Shown: piece after piece, positions 17,302 to 24,941 of the stretch
Numbering within the stretch: the stretch's first letter is position 1
Layout of the letters: every line of letters begins with the position of its first letter
Assembly: GCA_041167675.1 (NCBI GenBank)
Contig: JBEEIB010000407.1
Span: forward strand, 1-28,543
Reading direction: 5' to 3'
Length of the DNA stretch: 28,543 bases
DNA from: DASTDH01 sp041167675
GTDB lineage: Bacteria; Verrucomicrobiota; Verrucomicrobiia; Chthoniobacterales; JAFAMB01
The notes under the pieces: model-generated
The model's database searches: none
Seen by the model: only the letters and a program-made list of their open reading frames with translations
What the model was told of the DNA's origin: nothing
Translations under genes and position numbers: made by a program

Positions 17302-17626
17302 GCGGTAGGGATGCGCTCCTGGCTATGCAAAATGGTTCGTCCGCGCGTCACCTGCAGTTCCGAGTACCCCTTGACGGGTAGGGCGAAAGCCACGGCCGCA
17401 TTCGCTACGCGAAAAGCGTTGCGGGCGGGCCTGATTTGGTCTAAGCCGAATCGGCCTGAGCCATTTCGGATCTTCTCGAACGCACTGCTTCGCCCAGGAT
17501 TATCGGGAAGCGCCGACCGTGAGCCTTGAGGCGCAATATTTGGCTCACACCCCTGAACCGCACTTTCCCTCAATGGCGCGTTTCACCCTACCCTGCCTGG
17601 CTGTTTCGGTGTAGCGTTTCTCCGTC
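17302..17626. other. 325-bp spacer after rho with one hairpin
   Basis: No gene is supported here. GTGAGCC (17519-17525) and GGCTCAC (17542-17548) form a 7-bp stem with a 16-base loop and no T-run. A short frame across 17311-17529 has no motif and ignores codon patterns of the neighbours. The spacer probably holds the rho transcript end and the promoter for the DUF4112 gene; I could not pick out a convincing -35/-10 pair. Confidence 0.5.
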
Positions 17627-18160
17627 GTGAAAACTCAGCCATCCGATCACGAGCCAAGAACGATTGACGTCGAGGTCTTGCCACCGGAGAAAAAGAACGG
17701 CCGGCGTCAGGAGATCGACGCAATTCTGGATTTGGTAACTAAGGTGATGGATACGATCTTCCGGGTGCCTGGAACCAAATTCCGGTTTGGCGTAAATCCT
17801 TTAATCGGCTTTATCCCAATCATCGGTGACCAGATCGATGCGGCCATCTCAACCGCCGTCTTGCTTGGGAGCGTACGGCATCGTTTGCCTAAGATCGTTC
17901 TCATCCGGATGGCATTGAATGTTCTGCTCAACGCTCTTTTTCAAGGCATTCCGATCGTAGGCAATCTTTTCACCTTTTTCTTCAAGGCCAATCGGAAGAA
18001 CTACGAGCTCTTACGGAAGCATGCCGGCACCGGAAAGCCGGTGACCCGTGGGGACTGGATCTTTGTCGGTGCGATCATCGGCATAATCTTTCTTATCGCG
18101 ATTTCGCTGTCGATGCTCTTGATCTACGCCGTCTGGCTCAGAGATCCCCGCTGGTGGTAG
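17627..18160 (+). CDS. DUF4112 family membrane protein
   Basis: A 177-aa protein with the DUF4112 core: a helix (DAILDLVTKVMDTIFRVPGT) followed by KFRFGVNPLIGFIPIIGDQIDAAIS, a conserved arrangement in this uncharacterised family. A second hydrophobic stretch (ALFQGIPIVGNLFTFFF) and a C-terminal transmembrane helix (residues about 145-170) suggest inner-membrane location. Translation starts at a GTG at 17627; upstream in-frame codons are stops or lack an initiator. The N-terminus is polar and charged. The function of the family is unknown, and the neighbours (rho, sugar genes) give no hint. Confidence 0.82.
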   Translation: MKTQPSDHEPRTIDVEVLPPEKKNGRRQEIDAILDLVTKVMDTIFRVPGTKFRFGVNPLIGFIPIIGDQIDAAISTAVLLGSVRHRLPKIVLIRMALNVLLNALFQGIPIVGNLFTFFFKANRKNYELLRKHAGTGKPVTRGDWIFVGAIIGIIFLIAISLSMLLIYAVWLRDPRWW

Positions 18161-18240
18161 CAGGAGTTTGCGGTCGGCGGTTGCCAGTTTTCCGTTCACG
18201 GTTGTGCTGGCCACAGCCTGCTTTCGGAGCGGACTAAGAT

Positions 18241-18290
18241 GTAAATTTTTACGCTCGTGCGCTGGACTGATGCACAACGAGCGTATTTAC
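18241..18290 (+). promoter_or_regulatory. long leader hairpin upstream of the sugar-isomerase gene
   Basis: TACGCTCGT (18250-18258) pairs perfectly with ACGAGCGTA (18277-18285). Outside it GTAAA (18241-18245) pairs with TTTAC (18286-18290), leaving a four-T bulge on the left arm. Inner GTGC/GCAC bases (18257-18260, 18272-18275) compete with the stem end. The hairpin ends 69 bp before the isomerase ATG. It could be a leader RNA structure or, as DNA, an operator for a dimeric regulator. Confidence 0.5.
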
Positions 18291-18359
18291 TGGATGACGC
18301 TCGCCCCCAAAGTGCGGGTGGCGACGCTATTTACTCACCAGGGTAAATCCACCAATCCT

Positions 18360-19958
18360 ATGAATACTGTCTATCTCGTCGCGAACGGCGATTTACGTCT
18401 GGCCGCGAATCAAATGTGTGAGCCAGCGCAAGCAGCGATGGAGAAAGCTCTCGTCGCCGCGATCCAGAAAGAAGAGTTTTTCCTAAAACGAGCTCATCCG
18501 TTCGATGAGAAGAAGGGGCATGGGTTTATCGATAGCCAAAAGGCGGGAATCCAAATATTTCATTCGATTCCTAAAGAAGCGCCGGTCGTTGTTGCCGAAT
18601 CGGTGTGGCAGTATAGCCAACATATTCTTCCGGGTCTGTTTGCTCACAAAGGGCCGATTCTGACCGTGGCGAACTGGAGCGGTACCTGGCCTGGCCTGGT
18701 CGGATTACTGAACCTCAACGGTTGCCTAAAAAAGGCCGGGATCAGATACAGCAGCCTTTGGAGCGAAGACTTCAAAGACAAGTTCTTCGTGAAGAAGCTT
18801 CGCCAGTGGTTGACGAGCGATAAAATCAATCATGACACCTCCCATGTACAAAAAATGAAGGAGGTGAAAATCCCCGGTGAACCGCGGAGACTCGGAGAGA
18901 AATTCGCCACCAAATTTCGAGAACACCAGGCAATCCTTGGCGTATTCGATGAAGGTTGCATGGGAATGTACAACGCGATCGTACCGGACGAATTGTTGAG
19001 CCCACTCGGAGTCTCTAAAGAGCGGCTCAGCCAATCGACATTGTATGCTCGGATGCTCGCGACGTCTGACCAAGAGGCCCGGCAAATCCTTGATTGGTTA
19101 AAAAATCGAGGGATGAAATTCTGTTTCGGGAGTAACGAAGAAAGCGATCTGACCGAGAACCAGGTCTTACAGCAATGCAAGATGTACCTGGCTGCGGTTC
19201 GGATCGCGCATGAGTTTGGTTGTTCGACAATCGGAATTCAGTACCAGCAGGGCCTCAAGGATCTGGCGCCTGCCTCCGATCTGGTAGAAGGCATTCTGAA
19301 TAACACGGAACGTCCACCGGTTTATGATGAAGTCACCGGTGAAGAACTTTATCCCAGCCAGCCATTGCCGCATTTCAATGAGGTTGATGAGTGTGCCGGC
19401 CTCGACGCCTTGATCACCAATCGAATCTGGCAGGAACTCGGATTCCCACCGGAAACAACATTGCATGATCTAAGATGGGGGCGCCAATATCAGGATGATA
19501 AGCTTGACGCCTACGTCTGGGTTTTTCTGATCAGTGGTGGAGCGCCTCCGGCTCACTTCATTGGTGGTTATAACGGCGCTTCCAGCGAACGGCAGCCGCC
19601 TATGTATTTCCGGCTTGGTGGAGGCACCTGTAAGGGCGTGAGTAAACCGGGATGGATCGTTTGGAGTCGAGTATTTGTCGGTCAGAGCGATCTTTGCTTC
19701 GATACCGGGCTCGCTGAGGTGGTCGCGCTTCCGGAAAGCGAGACTGCGGAGCGTTGGCGATTAACCACTCCCCAGTGGCCGATCATGCACGCAGTTCTCC
19801 AAGGTATCACCCGCGATCAAATGATGGCGCGCCATGCTTCCAATCATATTCAAGTCGCATACGCACCAGACAAGGCCGGAGCACGTACGGCGATGTTTGC
19901 TAAAGCAACGGCGATGGCCGAGTTGGGGCTCAAGGTCTATTTTTGCGGAGATATTTAA
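18360..19958 (+). CDS. L-fucose/arabinose isomerase-like protein
   Basis: A 532-aa protein resembling the fucose-isomerase superfamily (COG2407), metal-dependent enzymes that interconvert aldoses and ketoses in the cytoplasm. It has the family's N-terminal Rossmann-like halves (VVVAESVWQYSQHILPG, GPILTVANWSGTWPGLVGL), a central VFDEGCMGMYNAIVPDELL and the acidic NEVDECAGLDALITNR segment at about residue 340, which resembles the Glu/Asp metal-binding region. PPAHFIGGYNG and the C-terminal ARHASNHIQVAY may bring the histidine ligands. I start at the ATG at 18360 because the upstream in-frame extension (from 18168) would include the leader hairpin and has no family similarity. It is followed after 33 bp by a class II aldolase gene. 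The sugar is not known; fucose, arabinose or rhamnose types are all possible. Confidence 0.75.
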   Translation: MNTVYLVANGDLRLAANQMCEPAQAAMEKALVAAIQKEEFFLKRAHPFDEKKGHGFIDSQKAGIQIFHSIPKEAPVVVAESVWQYSQHILPGLFAHKGPILTVANWSGTWPGLVGLLNLNGCLKKAGIRYSSLWSEDFKDKFFVKKLRQWLTSDKINHDTSHVQKMKEVKIPGEPRRLGEKFATKFREHQAILGVFDEGCMGMYNAIVPDELLSPLGVSKERLSQSTLYARMLATSDQEARQILDWLKNRGMKFCFGSNEESDLTENQVLQQCKMYLAAVRIAHEFGCSTIGIQYQQGLKDLAPASDLVEGILNNTERPPVYDEVTGEELYPSQPLPHFNEVDECAGLDALITNRIWQELGFPPETTLHDLRWGRQYQDDKLDAYVWVFLISGGAPPAHFIGGYNGASSERQPPMYFRLGGGTCKGVSKPGWIVWSRVFVGQSDLCFDTGLAEVVALPESETAERWRLTTPQWPIMHAVLQGITRDQMMARHASNHIQVAYAPDKAGARTAMFAKATAMAELGLKVYFCGDI

Positions 19959-19991
19959 ATCGCCCAGGCGCTACGCAGGGATGCTGTCTTA

Positions 19992-20750
19992 ATGAATAGT
20001 GAACGCCCAAACATTGTCTCGGATTTACTGAATCTTTCACACGAATTCGGGCACCGCGGGCTGGTGATTCTGGGCGAAGGAAATGTCTCGGCACGACTGA
20101 GCGAGTCGACATTCTTGGTCAAGGCGAGCGGGACCAGTCTCGGGACATTGATCGAGGAAAACCTTACGGAATGCCGTTTTGATCGGCTGCTCTCCTTTTT
20201 CGACGATAAACCGGTCTCAGACGCCGAAGTAGAAACAGCGCTTCTCGCAGGCCGAGTCAATCCCGGTGCGTTAAAGCCGTCAGTTGAGACATTCTTCCAC
20301 GCCTTTCTGCTCTCCTTGCCAGATGTACGATTTGTCGGCCATACGCATCCGATCGCGTTGAACCAAATTCTTTGTTCGTCTCATGCCAGAGAGTTCAGCC
20401 GGCGACGGCAATGTCCGGACGAGGTAGTATGCTGTGGTCCAGGGTCACTCTTGATCCCGTACGTTGATCCGGGACTAGCGTTGGCCAAGAAAATCCGGGA
20501 CGAATTGCTATCTTTCCAAGTACAGCATGGCAAACTTCCGAGAGTGATCCTTCTGGAAAACCATGGCGTGATTACCGTGGGCTCGAGTGTGCAGGCGGTT
20601 CGTGCGGCAATGTTGATGACGGTTAAAGCGGCAGAAATCTATGTCGGGGCGCAACAATTGGGCGGAATCAAACATCTTCCGGAGACCGAAGTGATTCGCG
20701 TCGAAAGCCGCCTGGATGAGGAGTACCGGCGAAAAATGTTACGGATTTAA
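19992..20750 (+). CDS. class II aldolase/adducin family protein, sugar-phosphate aldolase type
   Basis: A 252-aa zinc-dependent class II aldolase. GNVS at residues 30-33 fits the phosphate-binding loop, PSVETFFH places the catalytic acid at Glu99, HTHP gives zinc ligands His117 and His119, and LENHGVI gives His191. These correspond in order to Glu73, His92, His94 and His155 of E. coli L-fuculose-1-phosphate aldolase, so the active site looks complete. Such enzymes split ketose 1-phosphates into dihydroxyacetone phosphate and an aldehyde. The gene begins 33 bp after the isomerase gene and is very likely cotranscribed with it. The exact sugar phosphate is unknown. It is longer than FucA (215 aa), with an insertion between residues about 55 and 95. 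Confidence 0.88.
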   Translation: MNSERPNIVSDLLNLSHEFGHRGLVILGEGNVSARLSESTFLVKASGTSLGTLIEENLTECRFDRLLSFFDDKPVSDAEVETALLAGRVNPGALKPSVETFFHAFLLSLPDVRFVGHTHPIALNQILCSSHAREFSRRRQCPDEVVCCGPGSLLIPYVDPGLALAKKIRDELLSFQVQHGKLPRVILLENHGVITVGSSVQAVRAAMLMTVKAAEIYVGAQQLGGIKHLPETEVIRVESRLDEEYRRKMLRI

Positions 20751-20789
20751 AATTGTGAGTCGGTAAGGACCGGCTAGTGAGCAAGCGGC

Positions 20790-21773
20790 TCATCTGCCAG
20801 CCTGCGCCAGGAACGATTCGACCTCTTCGGCCGTCGGATTAGCTTCAGCCGCACCGTACCGGGTTGCGACAATCGCAGCGGCCGCATTGGCGAATCGAGC
20901 GATCGGTTCGAGTTGGGCCGGAGTGAGACCAGCGATTTCCTTCGGGGTTTTACCTGCCAGTTTGGCTAGGGTAGCGGCCATGAAACTGTCTCCGCATCCG
21001 GTGGTCTCGACTACTTTCACCGAAAAACCGGGAATGCCTACCAAACGTTCGCTATCTCGATAAATCTCGGCTCCCTTACTACCGAGCGTGATTATCACCA
21101 AAGCGCCAGCGGAAACTCGAAGCGCCCGGACTGCTCGACCCGGATCGTTAATTCCAGTGAGGTAGGAGAGCTCTTCATCACTCACTTTCAAAATGTTTAC
21201 TTTTTCAGCCAAACGCCGGATTCGATTGAGATAAGTCTCCTCATCGGCAATCAGCGATTTACGAATGGTCGGATCGAGCGAGACCGTCACACCCGACTCC
21301 ATAAAACGGTCGACGATCGAGCTATAGGCCGACGCCGTCGGTTCTTCCGCCAGCACGATTCCACCGCAATGATACAAGGAGAACTTCCGCGGCTCGAAAA
21401 ATTTGAGTTCCGTCGTGTGTAATGAAATATCCGCAGCGTTGTCGCGGTAAAAACGAAAATCAACTTTACCAGCGGAATCGACAGCGACAAAAGCCAACGT
21501 GGTTTTGGTTCCTGGCTCCCGAACAATCAGGTCGACGTCGATCTGCTCGTTTCTCAAAAACTGAACCAGCGCTTCACCAAATTGGTCGTCGCCAAATTTC
21601 TCGACGAATGCTACCGGCGTCCCTAGCCGCCGGACTCCCACGGCAATGTTGAACGGAGAACCGCCGGCTCGTTTCTCGAAGGCCTTCGTTCCGCCTAATC
21701 CTGCACCGGGATTGGAAGAAATCAGATCGTAGAGCGCCTCGCCGCCGACCAGAACAGGAGATACATTATGCAT
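20790..21773 (-). CDS. PfkB-family carbohydrate kinase, fructokinase-like
   Basis: A 327-aa ribokinase-fold sugar kinase. GGEALYDLI opens the protein, RAGGSPFNIAVGVRRLG is PfkB signature 1, LKVSDEEL precedes the ATP site, and ETTGCGDSFMAATL is signature 2 with the catalytic base at Asp262. The anion-hole motif reads GCGD where GAGD is most usual. The best match by eye is fructokinase (sugar to sugar phosphate, ATP-dependent, cytoplasmic), although PfkB kinases also act on ribose, KDG and other sugars. It converges on the isomerase-aldolase pair, 39 bp apart, so it is not in their operon, but the location suggests a shared pathway. The ATG at 21773 is the only plausible start. Confidence 0.9.
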   Translation of the reverse strand: MHNVSPVLVGGEALYDLISSNPGAGLGGTKAFEKRAGGSPFNIAVGVRRLGTPVAFVEKFGDDQFGEALVQFLRNEQIDVDLIVREPGTKTTLAFVAVDSAGKVDFRFYRDNAADISLHTTELKFFEPRKFSLYHCGGIVLAEEPTASAYSSIVDRFMESGVTVSLDPTIRKSLIADEETYLNRIRRLAEKVNILKVSDEELSYLTGINDPGRAVRALRVSAGALVIITLGSKGAEIYRDSERLVGIPGFSVKVVETTGCGDSFMAATLAKLAGKTPKEIAGLTPAQLEPIARFANAAAAIVATRYGAAEANPTAEEVESFLAQAGR

Positions 21774-21853
21774 AGGAATCGGGATTCAAAGATGTACTGG
21801 CTTGGACGCATTGGGAAGGCGAAAGTATGGCCGATGAAATACCAAAGACAGTG

Positions 21854-22318
21854 ATGAAACGATTGTTATGCTTGGGTTGTATCTTTGCGTTTGTCGCTTC
21901 CGGAATGGCTGAGACCGCCGATCTACGCAATTTCTCCATCGACACTTTCTGCCCGAATTCTAACGCAGTCCGGGTTGGCGAAGAGCATTGCCGGAAGTAC
22001 TGGGCAAAACACCGAACTCAATACGCGGCTAATACGCGTTACCTGGCCGTCGAGGCAGCCGCCGTTTTTCCGGCCGAGGTGGTGAATTATTTGTGGCTCA
22101 AGCTCATTAACTCGGAAACCGCAACCGATTTCTTTGCCCACGGCGACAGGTTTACCTACTCCAACCTCGACCTGAAAGGCATTTTGATTTACGACACGCT
22201 GAACAACCGATTTGTGAGCAAATGGGGTTATGTGTCGGTCGATTTGCCCCGACGAAACCAATTGGCCCGTTGGGACCACTACATCGCCCGATTCATCGGC
22301 ACCGGAAGATGGAGCTAA
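21854..22318 (+). CDS. small exported protein, paralogue of the lipoprotein at 1062-1535
   Basis: A 154-aa protein with a signal peptide (MKRLLCLGCIFAFVASGMAE, predicted cleavage near residue 20). The ATG at 21854 is preferred to one 27 bp upstream because the basic n-region begins there. No known domain is recognised. RYLAVEA, the ILIYDTLNNRFVSKWGYVSV strand-rich segment and the terminal ARFIGTGRWS align in order with the protein encoded at 1062-1535; here no lipobox is evident, so it is probably soluble in the periplasm. It lies divergent from the kinase gene and runs toward the inverted repeat at 22325. Confidence 0.74.
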   Translation: MKRLLCLGCIFAFVASGMAETADLRNFSIDTFCPNSNAVRVGEEHCRKYWAKHRTQYAANTRYLAVEAAAVFPAEVVNYLWLKLINSETATDFFAHGDRFTYSNLDLKGILIYDTLNNRFVSKWGYVSVDLPRRNQLARWDHYIARFIGTGRWS

Positions 22319-22324
22319 AAATCG

Positions 22325-22472
22325 ATAGCAAATAGCAAATCGCAAATAGCAGACGGTCTCTTCGCAAGTACGTCGGGGGATGCATGAGTCGAGAAAAGGC
22401 CGGAGCACCACATTTCCAGGGGAGATTGGCAGGCTTTCCCTGTCTGCTATCTGCGATTTGCTATCTGCTATT
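22325..22472. repeat. long imperfect inverted repeat built from ATAGCAA units
   Basis: The arm at 22325-22356 (ATAGCAAATAGCAAATCGCA and onward) and the reverse complement of 22441-22472 agree at all but about four of 32 positions. An 84-bp centre separates them. The arms themselves contain a repeated ATAGCAA unit. The element fills the gap between two convergent stop codons (22318 and 22474). It may be a small non-autonomous mobile element, a REP-type unit or a shared terminator; no transposase is encoded. Confidence 0.65.
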
Positions 22473-22473
22473 C

Positions 22474-23235
22474 TTAGGATGAGACGTAGGCGCGGCGGCT
22501 TGAATAGAGCTGAAGCCGGCTCTTCATGCCGGGTAGCTGGACCGCTCGATCCTTGGGATCGAGTGCGCCAATCGCTCTTTGTTGGAACTCGACCGCTCGC
22601 GGGAAATCGCCTGCAGCTGCATACGCCGCAGCCAAAGTATCAATCGAAAAGGCGTTATTCCAATTGGTCAGAGCGCACGATTTCTGCGCGAAAATCACCG
22701 CTCGCCGTCCATTTCGCAGGCGTCCATTGGGTGAGGTGGCCAATAGCCAGGCAAGATCATTCAATGTAGTCGGATCTTTGGGCTGCAAACGGTACGCTGC
22801 TTCGAGCGAGTGTTTGGCATCCTCGTAGCGTCCAATGTCAGCACAAGTGCGCGATTTGCTCTCGTACATTTGTGCGAGCAGATCAGCAGACACTCTCGCC
22901 TTTTTGGCTAGATCAATGCTTATGTCGATTTGTTGCACTGCGTCATTTTGCCGTTTGATCAAGGTCAAAACGGCCGCTTTAAGAAAATGAGCCCGCCAAT
23001 TTCGCGGATTTGCTGCGATGACCGAGTCGATTTGCGCAAGCGCTTCGGAAGACTTCCCTGACTCTGCCAGTTTATAAGCCTCGTCGAGCTGCGCCTGACC
23101 AATGGTCATCCTTTGCTGCCAGATCGGCCCCCACCCTTTTGCCTCTTGAGCGTGGAGAAATGGCGCCATGCCGGCATTCATCGCGAGCCCCAAAAAAAGG
23201 AACAGTGCAATTTTGCCGGACCGTGGTTTCTTCAT
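22474..23235 (-). CDS. exported tetratricopeptide-repeat protein
   Basis: A 253-aa protein with a signal peptide (MKKPRSGKIALFLFLGLAM, cleavage near AQA at about residue 29) followed by TPR-like helical pairs: DEAYKLAESGKSSEALAQIDSVIAANP, AHFLKAAVLTLIKRQNDAVQQIDIS, RTCADIGRYEDAKHSLEAAYRLQP, then ATSPNGRLRNGRRAVIFAQKSC and LAAAYAAAGDFPRAVEFQQRAI. TPR arrays bind other proteins; no partner is evident. The ATG at 23235 gives the best signal peptide; the next in-frame ATG (23251-23253) overlaps the start codon of the divergent protease. A much longer frame upstream is antisense to that protease and is not taken as coding. Confidence 0.8.
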   Translation of the reverse strand: MKKPRSGKIALFLFLGLAMNAGMAPFLHAQEAKGWGPIWQQRMTIGQAQLDEAYKLAESGKSSEALAQIDSVIAANPRNWRAHFLKAAVLTLIKRQNDAVQQIDISIDLAKKARVSADLLAQMYESKSRTCADIGRYEDAKHSLEAAYRLQPKDPTTLNDLAWLLATSPNGRLRNGRRAVIFAQKSCALTNWNNAFSIDTLAAAYAAAGDFPRAVEFQQRAIGALDPKDRAVQLPGMKSRLQLYSSRRAYVSS

Positions 23236-23251
23236 CAGATCGAAATTGGAC

Positions 23252-24190
23252 ATGCAGCGAATCTGTAATTTTAAGCGCAAGGCCCTCTGGTGGGCAACTT
23301 TCTTGCTGGGATTAACTTCTCTCAGCGCACTGGCGAGCGAGATTCCTAGCGGGGTCTCCCTGAGCCGAACCACTGGCAACCATTTGTTCGTTCCAGTTCG
23401 GATCAATAATCGTCCTGGATGGTTTGCTGTCGATACTGGCGCCGCATTAACCATTGTGGATTCAAGCCGGGCCAATTCATTTGGCGTGTCGGGTGAGGCC
23501 AAAGTGGTCGAATTGCCGCGGCAAATCGAGGTAAATGACCGAGTCGTGCGGGTGGCGCATATCGGCAGTCTCCAGGTTGGGAACGAAGATCTGGGAGCCG
23601 GACCAGTCGCGCTGATTGATCTACGGGCGTTTTCGGCCAAGTTTCGGGACTCCGGAGATAAGGTCCCGATGGATGGCATTCTCGGGCTCGACATTTTGGA
23701 GCGATATCGTGCGGTGATCGATTGTGCGCAACGCCGAATTTATCTACAGAGCGCAAGCGCTAACTCCGGTGACCTGATCCGGCGTTTGTCTGCTCATCGA
23801 TTGCACCGGGTGCCGTTGCGCATTACTAATTCTGGGGCATTGGAAGTCGAAGGGCATATTGGAAATCAGCGCTACAGTTTTGTCGTCGATACTGGTGGGT
23901 TCGCCACTCTCATTCCGACTAAAGTAGCGGCCCAGAGCGGAATCACATTGGTGGGTACAACCGCAAACGCCAAAGGGATTCACTCCAAGGAGCGGCCAGT
24001 TTCGGTCGCTATCGCTCCGCAGATCGAGATTGGAAAGTTCAACCTCGGATCCGTAATAGTCGGTGTGACGGCGTTGCCGGAAGGGCCAGAGGATCTGACT
24101 TATCCGTTTGGTGGACTGTTGGGGGCCGACTTCTTTTTCGAGCGCAACGGAATAATCGACGTCGGCAATCGATATCTTTATTTTAGGTAG
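23252..24190 (+). CDS. exported retropepsin-like aspartyl protease with two protease domains
   Basis: A 312-aa protein with a signal peptide (residues about 1-28, hydrophobic ALWWATFLLGLTSLSALA). It carries two copies of the retropepsin-type domain: the first with FAVDTGAALTIVD, catalytic Asp at residue 61, and the second with FVVDTGGFATLIP, Asp213. Each copy has a later hydrophobic glycine motif (GILGLDIL and GLLGADFF), the usual partner of the DTG motif. The two lobes could form one active site, as in pepsin-like enzymes, but this is inferred. The protein is probably periplasmic. The ATG at 23252 is the only start that gives a signal peptide. It diverges from the TPR gene with almost no spacer. 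Confidence 0.86.
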   Translation: MQRICNFKRKALWWATFLLGLTSLSALASEIPSGVSLSRTTGNHLFVPVRINNRPGWFAVDTGAALTIVDSSRANSFGVSGEAKVVELPRQIEVNDRVVRVAHIGSLQVGNEDLGAGPVALIDLRAFSAKFRDSGDKVPMDGILGLDILERYRAVIDCAQRRIYLQSASANSGDLIRRLSAHRLHRVPLRITNSGALEVEGHIGNQRYSFVVDTGGFATLIPTKVAAQSGITLVGTTANAKGIHSKERPVSVAIAPQIEIGKFNLGSVIVGVTALPEGPEDLTYPFGGLLGADFFFERNGIIDVGNRYLYFR

Positions 24191-24292
24191 GAGTCGGGTT
24201 TGGTTGAGAAGCACCCGCGAACTGCCCCTGATGATATAACTCTCTAGGATTTTCGGGCTCGGCTTCCTCGGTGTACGCTGAGTTGTTCTTGG

Positions 24293-24314
24293 GCGTCCGG
24301 CGGCTGCCGGACGC
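24293..24314. repeat. 9-bp perfect hairpin, tetraloop
   Basis: GCGTCCGGC (24293-24301), loop GGCT, GCCGGACGC (24306-24314). It is 102 bp beyond the protease stop codon and has no T-run. It may end or stabilise the protease transcript. Confidence 0.45.
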
Positions 24315-24368
24315 ACCCTCCGAATACTGGGCCTCGCAATGTCTCTTGCCGGAATCAAATCATCCCAC

Positions 24369-24402
24369 AAAAAAAGACCCGCAGCCATCAGCCGCGGGTC
24401 TT
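24369..24402 (-). terminator. intrinsic terminator of the small His-rich gene
   Basis: Read on the minus strand, AAGACCCGC (24402-24394) and GCGGGTCTT (24382-24374) form a perfect 9-bp stem with an 11-base loop, followed directly by a run of T residues (24375-24369). It lies 46 bp past the stop codon of the small gene at 24448-24639 and is the clearest Rho-independent terminator in the window. Confidence 0.88.
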
Positions 24403-24447
24403 GAGTTCTCCGAAACGATCTCGAAAGATCCCTCCGGAGGTAGCCGA

Positions 24448-24639
24448 TTAAGTTTTCGGAGAAGCAGAGGCCTTCGGCGAAGCAGCAGGCTTGGTAGCAG
24501 CCGGAGAAGACGGTGCTTTAGCTTTGTGATGATGATGCTTCTTCGGGGCCGAAGCAGAAGGCGACGGGCTAGGATCAGCAGCTTGAGCAACAACGCCTAG
24601 ACCAAGAACGGCCGTCAGCAAGAGGATCAATTTCTTCAT
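24448..24639 (-). CDS. tiny secreted His/Lys/Pro/Ala-rich protein
   Basis: A 63-aa protein: a signal peptide (MKKLILLLTAVLGLGVVAQA, cleavage after AQA) and a mature tail of about 43 residues made almost only of Ala, Pro, Ser, Lys and His, including a four-histidine run in PKKHHHHKAKA. The tail is positively charged and predicted to be disordered; metal or polyanion binding is possible but not shown. I choose the ATG at 24639 over a longer in-frame start at 24837 because the signal peptide starts there. The strong terminator 46 bp downstream supports a real, separately transcribed gene. Confidence 0.75.
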   Translation of the reverse strand: MKKLILLLTAVLGLGVVAQAADPSPSPSASAPKKHHHHKAKAPSSPAATKPAASPKASASPKT

Positions 24640-24941
24640 ATCAATAAGGTTAAGAGCTATTAGGGATTTACGTATATCAGGTTTATGGCTCCAGTTTTCC
24701 CGGAACCGCCAATCGGCCCTCGCCAGGAAACCAAATTCAGGCGCAGCCAATTGAATTGAGATTTTCGTTTCCGCAGTCAGTCTCCGGCGAGATGATCTAG
24801 AGACCCATCGCGAGAGAAAGCCTGACTTCCACATCAAACCTCATCTGCCAAACCCTCGAAAGCAGTGGAAGTTTCAAAAAAATGCGAATGTTTTCATCTC
24901 TTGCGTCGGGAAATTGTCTCTGGTAGGTGGAGTTTTCCCCT
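24640..24941. other. 302-bp divergent spacer
   Basis: The region separates the small secreted protein gene (minus) and the ABC ATPase gene (plus) and should hold both promoters. I see no convincing -35/-10 pair and no stable hairpin. A short GAATTG/CAATTG cluster lies near 24748-24760. Frames that cross it continue the neighbouring genes without a signal or motif and are not coding. Confidence 0.45.

Noticed and set aside
22325..22472. CRISPR array
   Set aside because: The repeats are short ATAGCAA units in inverted arms, without regular spacers or cas genes.
23236..23694. N-terminal extension of the TPR protein
   Set aside because: It is antisense to the aspartyl protease gene, is Arg/Ser/Thr-rich without motif, and would bury the clear signal peptide.
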